Shown one piece after another: positions 1 through 4,860 of a stretch of 10,047 nt of DNA. How positions within the stretch are numbered: the stretch's first letter is position 1; the number at the start of each line of letters is the position of its first letter. The position numbers and the translations under genes are program-made. The notes below the pieces were generated by a model that ran no database searches, was not told the DNA's origin, and saw only the letters and a program-made list of their open reading frames with translations. Source of the DNA: Thermoproteota archaeon (lineage in GTDB: Archaea > Korarchaeota > Korarchaeia > Korarchaeales > Korarchaeaceae); the NCBI GenBank assembly GCA_015521385.1, contig WAOH01000201.1:1-10047 (forward strand), in the 5' to 3' direction.

Positions 1-867
1 TTGGGTCAGCCGCTCTCAATACAAGTGAGCTATGAGGTGGAGGGGGTTCCCCGAGATTATCGCCCAACCGTTTCCGTGTATCTGGACGGACACCTCAGCA
101 TAGAAAGGGAGCTGAATGGCACATCCGGTGAGCTGACTCTGTCCATACCGATAGAGAGCGAGGGGAATCATTCGGTCATAGTTAGTCTCTGCTACGGAAT
201 AGGCTGCACAGACAGGAGCTTTGAGGTCCAAGTGAGGAAGGCCGTGAGGGTGATATCCGGGTACAACAAGGAGGAACTCCAGACATCCCTAGAAAAGGTC
301 AAGGAGGAGAGGAGATTCATTCAGAATATTTACGAGAGATCTGTGGAGAATGGACTCCCTCTCCCGGAGGACGTATTGATAAACATCTCCATCGTCGACT
401 CGAAGATTAGAGAGGCGGAGGCCATCCTAAGCCAAGATAACATATCTTATGCAGATGTCCTCAGGGTCAGGGCACTCGTCAACCAGTCGTCTGCCATCAT
501 GTCCGATCTGGAAGAGGAGTTCCTCCGGATATACAAGGAAAGAATAATTGAGATCGTCAGCGAGGCTCTGAAGGAGGTTGAAGAGGTGAGGAACATAAAT
601 CAAACGGAATACAGAGCCATGAGGTCCCTGCTCCAAAACATATCGGCTCGAGTGGACGGGTTGAACCTGACAAGCGCACCCGACCTATATTCAAATGCAA
701 CTCGTGAAATAGCCGCCCTAGAGGGGAGGATCAAGACCCTCAAGGAGAGGGCTGCCGAGGAAGCTCGGCTCCTATCGGGCGTGACCGTATCGTTGATATT
801 CGTTGCGATGATTTCAGGTGCAACCATTATCTTGAGGAAGTGGAAGTCCCAGCTGATGAGGGAATGA
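1..867 (+). CDS. Membrane-anchored surface protein with coiled coil, 5'-truncated
   Basis: I do not recognise a named family. The frame is open from the left edge and 288 residues are visible. The TTG at position 1 is probably not the true start, because there is no signal peptide although the rest looks exported. Residues 1-78 are beta-rich, resembling an Ig-like or CARDB-like fold, with Cys64 and Cys69 close enough for a disulfide. Residues about 86-256 are charged and helical, likely coiled coil. Residues about 257-278 form one hydrophobic transmembrane segment followed by a short basic tail (RKWKSQLMRE), giving an outside-N, inside-C topology. Nine N-x-S/T sequons (N39, 56, 128, 147, 161, 200, 213, 222, 232) all lie outside the membrane segment, as expected for an N-glycosylated archaeal surface protein. 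The stop (865-867) overlaps the ribosome-binding site of glmS, so the two genes are probably cotranscribed. A role in envelope structure or substrate binding is only a guess. Confidence 0.75.
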   Translation: MGQPLSIQVSYEVEGVPRDYRPTVSVYLDGHLSIERELNGTSGELTLSIPIESEGNHSVIVSLCYGIGCTDRSFEVQVRKAVRVISGYNKEELQTSLEKVKEERRFIQNIYERSVENGLPLPEDVLINISIVDSKIREAEAILSQDNISYADVLRVRALVNQSSAIMSDLEEEFLRIYKERIIEIVSEALKEVEEVRNINQTEYRAMRSLLQNISARVDGLNLTSAPDLYSNATREIAALEGRIKTLKERAAEEARLLSGVTVSLIFVAMISGATIILRKWKSQLMRE

Positions 868-871
868 GGTG
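866..871 (+). promoter_or_regulatory. Ribosome-binding site deciding the TTG start of glmS
   Basis: GAGGTG overlaps the TGA stop of the upstream gene and lies 8 nt before a TTG codon at 880. The spacing and the next residues (Cys-Gly-Ile-Val-Gly, where Cys must directly follow the initiator Met) fix TTG as the glmS start. The overlap of stop and site suggests translational coupling. Confidence 0.75.
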
Positions 872-879
872 CTCTCAAA

Positions 880-2667
880 TTGTGTGGGATAGTGGGTATT
901 GTAAGGAAGCGCTCAGGAGTGGCTGAGGATCTAGTGAAGTCCCTGAAGAAGTTGGAATACAGGGGGTACGACTCAGCCGGAATAGCTGTGATGTCCGACG
1001 GGAAGATAGAAGTGGTGAAGGGTGTAGGAACGATAGATTCTGTTGTAGGAGGCATCGAGATCAGGGACGGTCCCGTGGGTATAGGTCACACTAGGTGGGC
1101 CACCCACGGCGGAGTGAGTCCCGAGAACGCCCATCCCCACACCTCATGTCATGGAGAGGTGGCTGTTGTCCATAACGGTACACTCGATGATTTCGAGGAC
1201 ATGAGAAGGGAGCTGATCACCAAGGGGCATGAGCTCCGATCCGAGACCGACACGGAGGTCGTGGCCCACTTGATTGAGGAGAACCTCAAATCCGGTGATG
1301 GCCCCCTATCTGCGTTCGTGAACACCATCAGGAAGCTGAAAGGTAGCTACGCCATAGTATCAATGATATCCGGAGAAAGAGCCCTGTTCCTAGCTAGGAA
1401 CAAGAGCCCACTGGTGATAGGCTTGGGAGAAGACGGAAACTATTGCGCATCCGATGTAGCGGCGCTCCTCCACCTGACGAACAGATTTATCTTCATGGAA
1501 GATGGAGAAATAGCCCTGCTGACTCCTTCCAGTGTTGAGATTTGGAAGCTGGAAGGAGGGAAAATGGAGAAAGTCGATAGAAGAGCAGAAGAGGTGGATT
1601 GGTCCCCTCAACTACTGGACAAGGGATCGTTCGAGCACTTCATGCTCAAGGAGATACACGAGCAGCCTCATATCCTGAAGAAGATCGCTGAGAGCATTGA
1701 CTACTACACCAGGTTCTCTGAGAGGCTTGATTCCCTGCTGAGGAGCGGATCCCTGACGATAGTCGCAGCCGGTACGTCCTACCACGCAGGTCTGATAGGC
1801 AAGTACCTGCTATCCAAGCTGGCCGGCATCCGGTCAGAGGTGATAATAGCCTCGGAATTCCCGGAGTGGTCCTCCCACCTGAGGGAGGGCGATGTCGTTC
1901 TGGCCATCAGCCAATCCGGTGAGACTGCTGATGTGCTGGAGGCCGTCAGAATAGCCAAGTCGAGGGGCTCCAAGGTGGTGTCCATAGTGAATGTCCCGGG
2001 GAGCACGCTCACCAGGATGTCTGACGAGTCGGTCTTCATCCAAGCTGGTCCAGAGGTGGGAGTTGCGGCCACGAAGACGTTCTCCGCTCAGGTGGCCGTC
2101 CTGTACGTAATCTCATCCCTGATAAGCGGCAGGAGCGGCATATCCGATGAGCTCGCGGGGGTATCGGAGCTCCTGAGGAACTCCATGGGGGATTTGGAGG
2201 GATTCTCCAAGGAGATGAGTGATCTCCTCAAGGATAAGGAGCACGTGTTTTTCCTAGGGAGGGGGATAAACTACCCAACGGCATTGGAGGGAGCGCTCAA
2301 GCTCAAGGAGATAAGCTATATACACGCGGAGGGCTACCCAGCTGGCGAGTACAAGCACGGACCCCTTGCCCTGATAGAGGAGGGCACGCCAGCCGTCGTG
2401 ATGGTGCCAGTCAATGAGGAGCTCAGGAAGAAGGCGGTATACAACATCATGGAGGTCAGATCTAGGGGGGCCTTCACCATAACCATCCAGCCGAAAGGCG
2501 TCGAGGTACCGACGGATGCCAGCTTAGAGGTGGATGTCGAGGACGAGCTCCTGTCCCCTCTCATATACACGGTTCCACTGCAGCTGATAGCCTACTACAC
2601 AGCCGTATCGTTGGGAAGGAATCCGGACAAACCTAGGAACTTGGCCAAAAGTGTGACTGTGGAGTGA
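880..2667 (+). CDS. glmS: Glutamine--fructose-6-phosphate aminotransferase (isomerizing)
   Basis: This enzyme converts fructose-6-phosphate and glutamine to glucosamine-6-phosphate and glutamate in the cytosol, the committed step to UDP-GlcNAc. It has 595 residues, close to the 609 of the E. coli enzyme. Residues 2 to about 215 are the class II glutaminase domain: nucleophile Cys2 (exposed after Met removal), the GHTRWATHG glutamine-binding motif at 69-77, and Asn99-Gly100 of the oxyanion hole. Two SIS sugar-isomerase domains follow, about 285-420 and 450-585, with AAGTSYHAG at 296-304, SQSGET at 344-349 and GVAATKT at 394-400. Glu477 and His493 (in KHGP) match the isomerase catalytic residues, and the C-terminus ends in NLAKSVTVE with the conserved fructose-6-P-binding Lys590. 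The start is TTG, fixed by the Cys2 requirement. No key residue is missing, so it should be active. It follows a sequon-rich surface protein by 12 nt and converges with the Sm-like gene, 5 nt separating the stops. Confidence 0.97.
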   Translation: MCGIVGIVRKRSGVAEDLVKSLKKLEYRGYDSAGIAVMSDGKIEVVKGVGTIDSVVGGIEIRDGPVGIGHTRWATHGGVSPENAHPHTSCHGEVAVVHNGTLDDFEDMRRELITKGHELRSETDTEVVAHLIEENLKSGDGPLSAFVNTIRKLKGSYAIVSMISGERALFLARNKSPLVIGLGEDGNYCASDVAALLHLTNRFIFMEDGEIALLTPSSVEIWKLEGGKMEKVDRRAEEVDWSPQLLDKGSFEHFMLKEIHEQPHILKKIAESIDYYTRFSERLDSLLRSGSLTIVAAGTSYHAGLIGKYLLSKLAGIRSEVIIASEFPEWSSHLREGDVVLAISQSGETADVLEAVRIAKSRGSKVVSIVNVPGSTLTRMSDESVFIQAGPEVGVAATKTFSAQVAVLYVISSLISGRSGISDELAGVSELLRNSMGDLEGFSKEMSDLLKDKEHVFFLGRGINYPTALEGALKLKEISYIHAEGYPAGEYKHGPLALIEEGTPAVVMVPVNEELRKKAVYNIMEVRSRGAFTITIQPKGVEVPTDASLEVDVEDELLSPLIYTVPLQLIAYYTAVSLGRNPDKPRNLAKSVTVE

Positions 2668-2680
2668 GCGCCTCACTCCA
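2660..2680. terminator. Perfect 9-bp inverted repeat spanning two convergent stop codons
   Basis: TGGAGTGAG at 2660-2668 and CTCACTCCA at 2672-2680 are exact reverse complements around a CGC loop. The left arm holds the glmS stop (2665-2667) and the right arm holds the Sm-like stop on the other strand (2673-2675). Either mRNA could fold this hairpin at its 3' end. There is no T-run after it on either strand, so it is not a classical intrinsic terminator. A role in termination, 3'-end protection or RNA-RNA contact is inference. Part of the symmetry follows from both genes ending in a Glu codon plus TGA. Confidence 0.4.
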
Positions 2681-2903
2681 GCGTAATGAAGAGCACGTTG
2701 TTCCCCCTTATGAAGAGGGTTCCCATGCTCCTCCTAACTTCCTTCGTGTCCGGATCTATCTCTCTAGCGGAATCCAGTACCAGATTCATCATCTCGTCGT
2801 AGACCAGTAGCTTTCCCCTTATCTCGCTTCCATTCTTCAGTCTGACTGTTATCTCGGCACCATGCGCCTTCCTCAGATGGGAGATCGGGAGTTCCCTACT
2901 CAT
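2673..2903 (-). CDS. Sm-like archaeal protein (LSm/SmAP)
   Basis: This 76-residue protein is an archaeal Sm-like RNA chaperone. The family forms six- or seven-membered rings that bind U-rich RNA and take part in RNA processing. The Sm1 motif covers about residues 15-48, with the hydrophobic/Gly pattern AEITVRLKNG...RGKLLVYD and the MNLVLD RNA-binding segment. Sm2 is at the C-terminus, with the signature FIRGNNVLFI (63-72). The length is typical of a bare Sm fold. The ATG at 2901-2903 is the only sensible start: an in-frame TGA lies just upstream, and GGTGATG sits at 2908-2914. It is downstream of rps7 on the same strand across a 48-nt AT-rich gap, so it may be read from the ribosomal operon, from its own promoter, or both. 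It is not next to rpl37e, the usual neighbour of the SmAP1 gene, so I assign no paralogue number. Confidence 0.93.
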   Translation of the reverse strand: MSRELPISHLRKAHGAEITVRLKNGSEIRGKLLVYDEMMNLVLDSAREIDPDTKEVRRSMGTLFIRGNNVLFITLE

Positions 2904-2907
2904 GATC

Positions 2908-2914
2908 CATCACC
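2908..2914 (-). promoter_or_regulatory. Ribosome-binding site of the Sm-like gene
   Basis: GGTGATG on the - strand matches the archaeal anti-Shine-Dalgarno sequence and places 7 nt between GGTG and the ATG at 2903, within the 5-8 nt used by the other genes here. If the candidate TATA box just upstream is real, transcripts would begin near this site, and only read-through transcripts from rps7 would carry it whole. Confidence 0.55.
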
Positions 2915-2930
2915 AAAATTCCTAAACCTC

Positions 2931-2940
2931 ATATTATAAA
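2931..2940 (-). promoter_or_regulatory. Candidate TATA box for the Sm-like gene
   Basis: The - strand reads TTTATAATAT in the only AT-rich gap of the window (2904-2951, between rps7 and the Sm-like gene). It resembles an archaeal TATA box. The usual 24-27 nt distance would put the start of transcription near 2908-2914, giving a very short leader. The upstream bases are a pyrimidine run rather than a purine-rich BRE, which weakens the call. Confidence 0.4.
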
Positions 2941-2951
2941 GAATGGGGGGA

Positions 2952-3605
2952 TCACCTGCTGCTCAGGGCGATCCTCTCTATCTCCTCCTTTCTCCTTATG
3001 GCGAAGCTCTTGTTCCTGTCATACTCGGCGGCAGCGATTATCTCATCCGCGAGAGCCTCTGCCAGACTTCTGGGACTCCTGAACGCCTTCATGGCCGCCC
3101 CCTGAGCTATATGCCTGATGGCGAGGTCGACCATCCTGCTCGGGGATGTGTCAACGGCGTGGAAGTAGCTCACACCGCCGTACATGATCCTAGTGACCTC
3201 CTCCCTTATTATGGAGTTCTCGATGGCGTCTATGAACACCTGTATGGGATTCTTGCCCGTCCTCAGCTCGATGATCTGGAAGGCGTACTTAACGGTCCTC
3301 AGGGCCTTGAGCTTCTTCCCGGGGTTTTTGCTGTTCACATGGTCCTTCTTGCTGCCCGCATTGATCGCCTGGCTCATGAGTCTGTTGACCAGCCTCTCCA
3401 CGATGGGAAGCTCGAGCTTCCCGAATCTCTTGTGTTCATGCCTGCCGCCGGTGTGGGGAAGGTAAACTGGCTTAAGGGAGATCACCCTCTTCAGGGCGAC
3501 GTTCTTAACCTCAACCCCGTCGTAACTCCACTTGCCGAACAGCTTTATCTCGGGACCACCGGTCTTGGGAACTTCCTCCGTCCTCTCCTCAACCTCCTCA
3601 CTCAT
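2952..3605 (-). CDS. rps7: 30S ribosomal protein S7 (uS7)
   Basis: S7 is a primary 16S rRNA-binding protein that organises the head of the small subunit and lines the E-site/mRNA exit region. It has 217 residues, normal for archaea, with an acidic N-terminal extension (residues 1-12, rich in Glu) absent from bacterial S7. Family signatures are RHEHKRFGK (55-63), TGKNPIQVFIDAIENS (116-131), TRIMYGGVSYFHAVDTSPSR (138-157) and the C-terminal AIRRKEEIERIA (202-213). The ATG at 3605 is preceded by AGGTGATC, which contains the S12 stop codon; only 4 nt separate the S12 stop from this start, so the pair is translationally coupled. The usual archaeal downstream neighbour, elongation factor 1A, is absent. 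The S7 stop itself lies in another AGGTGATC, with no start codon at a usable distance behind it. Confidence 0.97.
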   Translation of the reverse strand: MSEEVEERTEEVPKTGGPEIKLFGKWSYDGVEVKNVALKRVISLKPVYLPHTGGRHEHKRFGKLELPIVERLVNRLMSQAINAGSKKDHVNSKNPGKKLKALRTVKYAFQIIELRTGKNPIQVFIDAIENSIIREEVTRIMYGGVSYFHAVDTSPSRMVDLAIRHIAQGAAMKAFRSPRSLAEALADEIIAAAEYDRNKSFAIRRKEEIERIALSSR

Positions 3606-3607
3606 GC

Positions 3608-3615
3608 GATCACCT
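3608..3615 (-). promoter_or_regulatory. Ribosome-binding site of rps7 containing the rps12 stop codon
   Basis: AGGTGATC on the - strand is an eight-base match to the archaeal anti-Shine-Dalgarno sequence and includes the TGA stop of S12 (3610-3612). It ends 2 nt before the S7 ATG. A ribosome ending S12 would sit on the site used to start S7. Confidence 0.8.
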
Positions 3616-4050
3616 ACTGGGTTTCTCCTTCTTTCCCTGCAGTATCGCCTGCAGGGACACTCCGTTGACCTTTATCACCTTGTACCTGACTCCGGGTATG
3701 TCTCCCATGGACCTGCCTCTAGAGCCTCCTATGCCCTCGATTATCACCTCATCGTGCTCGTTGATCACGTTCAGAGCGCCGTCTCCCGGGGCGAACGCGG
3801 TGACTATGACCCCGTTCTTGGCCAGTTGAACCTTCACAGCCTTCCTCAGTCCGGAGTGCGGCTGCCTGGCCTCGAGACCTACCTTCTCGAGCACTATTCC
3901 CCTGGCCATGGGTGCTCCCTCTAGGGGATCGAACTTCTCCTTCAGCCTGTACAGCCGCCTCCTGACCTTCCAGCTGTGTAACCTCTTCTCCTTGTACTTC
4001 TCAGCCAGTCCTCGAGCAGCGTACAGTCCCAGCGGGGATTTCTTACCCAT
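3610..4050 (-). CDS. rps12: 30S ribosomal protein S12 (uS12) with an unusual decoding-loop sequence
   Basis: S12 sits at the decoding centre of the small subunit and helps monitor the codon-anticodon helix. It has 146 residues, standard for archaea, with the basic N-terminal tail (GLAEKYKEKRLHSWKVRRRL, 14-33) and the second conserved loop RGRSMGDIPGVR (111-122). The first loop, normally Q-P-N-S-A followed by Ile/Leu-Arg-Lys, reads QPHSGLRK at 63-70: Asn is replaced by His65 and Ala by Gly67, while Pro64 and Ser66, the residues that contact the decoding helix in bacterial structures, are kept. The rest is intact, so I regard it as functional. The ATG at 4050 lies 9 nt after the nusA stop, with GAGGTG overlapping that stop. 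Confidence 0.96.
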   Translation of the reverse strand: MGKKSPLGLYAARGLAEKYKEKRLHSWKVRRRLYRLKEKFDPLEGAPMARGIVLEKVGLEARQPHSGLRKAVKVQLAKNGVIVTAFAPGDGALNVINEHDEVIIEGIGGSRGRSMGDIPGVRYKVIKVNGVSLQAILQGKKEKPSR

Positions 4051-4055
4051 ACCAC

Positions 4056-4061
4056 CACCTC
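4056..4061 (-). promoter_or_regulatory. Ribosome-binding site of rps12 overlapping the nusA stop
   Basis: GAGGTG on the - strand shares two bases with the nusA TGA (4060-4062) and leaves 5 nt before the S12 ATG at 4050. This is the same arrangement of stop within site as at S12/S7. Confidence 0.65.
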
Positions 4062-4530
4062 ACGAGGTAGGGGTAGTCCATGTTGCTATTTTAATGTTGT
4101 CTATGTCGTACCACCTCTTGGCCAGGATCCTGGCCCTCTTTATCCTCCTACCGTTCTTTCCTATGGCTATGCTCTTGTCCTGCTCGACCACGTAGGCAAT
4201 GGCGACGGTTTCGTCGCCCTGCTTGACTATCCTGACCTTAGGCACCCTGGCGGGACTCAGCAAGTTACTCACGAATCCCTCCGGGGTATCATCGAACTCG
4301 ACGACCTCTATGGACATGTCCAGATCTCCCCTGAGGAGGCGCCTCATTGTCTTCAGCTTCCTGCCCCCTCTACCTACTGCCCTCCCCAAGTCGCCCTTCT
4401 CCACCACGAAGATCAGCCTGTTCTCCTCCTTGTCCTCCACGACATCCTTGGGCCTGACTCCGAGCATGTTATGGAAGAGCTGTATGTAGCGGAACTGTTC
4501 AGGCGTTATGATGACCTTCCTTCCTGGAAT
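4060..4530 (-). CDS. nusA: Archaeal NusA-like transcription factor, probable ATT start
   Basis: Archaeal NusA homologues are small RNA-binding proteins made of two KH domains, encoded beside RNA polymerase genes and presumed to act in elongation or termination. From the proposed ATT the product has 156 residues. KH1 spans about 40-90 with GxxG motif GRGG at 53-56; KH2 spans about 105-150 with GKNG at 124-127. The first ATG in frame (4467) would give 135 residues and remove the segment KVIITPEQFRYIQLFHN, which matches the conserved N-terminus of archaeal NusA (pattern I-x-L/F-T-x-E-x-I-R-x-I-x-L-F). No ATG, GTG or TTG exists between the L30e stop and 4467. An ATT at 4528-4530 lies 7 nt behind a perfect GGAGGTG, which I take as the start. 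ATC or ATA codons six and seven codons later are less likely. The frame is the same as that of L30e. Family assignment is firm; the start is inferred. Confidence 0.85.
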   Translation of the reverse strand: MPGRKVIITPEQFRYIQLFHNMLGVRPKDVVEDKEENRLIFVVEKGDLGRAVGRGGRKLKTMRRLLRGDLDMSIEVVEFDDTPEGFVSNLLSPARVPKVRIVKQGDETVAIAYVVEQDKSIAIGKNGRRIKRARILAKRWYDIDNIKIATWTTPTS

Positions 4531-4537
4531 CCCCCTA

Positions 4538-4544
4538 CACCTCC
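4538..4544 (-). promoter_or_regulatory. Ribosome-binding site supporting the ATT start of nusA
   Basis: GGAGGTG on the - strand is the longest anti-Shine-Dalgarno match for this gene. The distance from GGTG to ATT is 7 nt. The same distance is 5 for rpoA, rps7 and rps12, 7 for rpl30e and the Sm-like gene, and 8 for glmS, so ATT falls inside the local range and the later ATC/ATA codons (25-28 nt) do not. Confidence 0.6.
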
Positions 4545-4548
4545 ATGA

Positions 4549-4860
4549 TCACTCCACTCCTAGGACCTCCAAGATCCTGGACTCACCTTCCTCCATCACA
4601 GCCGCTACCGAGACGAAGAACGGCTTCTTGAAGGCCCTTCCCAGGTCGATGGACTTACCGGGGTATCGGTAGACCGGCACGTTTGCCAGCTTGGCTAGGT
4701 ACTCGACCTCCATGCTCACATCCTGTGGCGCGTTGCTGGCTATTATCACAAGCTTGGGATTCTCTCCGGATTTCAGCTGCTTTATCACCCTCCTCGCGCC
4801 CAGAATCACATTCCCGGACTTGAGAGCTAGGTAAAGCTCGGGTTCCACCTCACTGCTCAT
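4549..4860 (-). CDS. rpl30e: 50S ribosomal protein L30e (eL30)
   Basis: This is a large-subunit protein found in archaea and eukaryotes, of the L7Ae/L30e RNA-binding fold that recognises kink-turn-like RNA. It has 103 residues, the normal size. Signatures are LKSGNVILGARRVIKQLKSG (13-32), LVIIASNAP (37-45), the EYLAKLANVPVY segment (53-64), and a closing strand FFVSVAAV (81-88). Its ATG overlaps the rpoA stop by 4 nt (ATGA, 4857-4860), and GAGGTGGT at 4866-4873, inside the rpoA coding end, serves as its ribosome-binding site, so its translation is coupled to that of rpoA. The position between rpoA and nusA is the standard archaeal arrangement. Confidence 0.96.
   Translation of the reverse strand: MSSEVEPELYLALKSGNVILGARRVIKQLKSGENPKLVIIASNAPQDVSMEVEYLAKLANVPVYRYPGKSIDLGRAFKKPFFVSVAAVMEEGESRILEVLGVE

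Noticed and set aside
1..3. TTG at the left edge as the real start of the surface protein
   Set aside because: No upstream sequence to show a ribosome-binding site, and the exported, membrane-anchored layout requires a signal peptide that is missing, so the gene most likely begins outside the window.
2900..2932. Ten-codon open frame on the - strand between rps7 and the Sm-like gene, whose stop overlaps the Sm-like ATG
   Set aside because: Its ATG lies within the candidate TATA box and too far from the AGGTGATC at the rps7 stop; too short to support as a leader peptide.
2943..3668. Long + strand open frame (241 codons) opposite rps7 and the end of rps12
   Set aside because: Antisense to two certain ribosomal protein genes; no family resemblance and no ribosome-binding site of the local type.
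4535..4546. Mini-frame ATG GAG GTG TAG on the - strand just before nusA
   Set aside because: Three codons only, with no separate ribosome-binding site; it is better read as the Shine-Dalgarno region of nusA.
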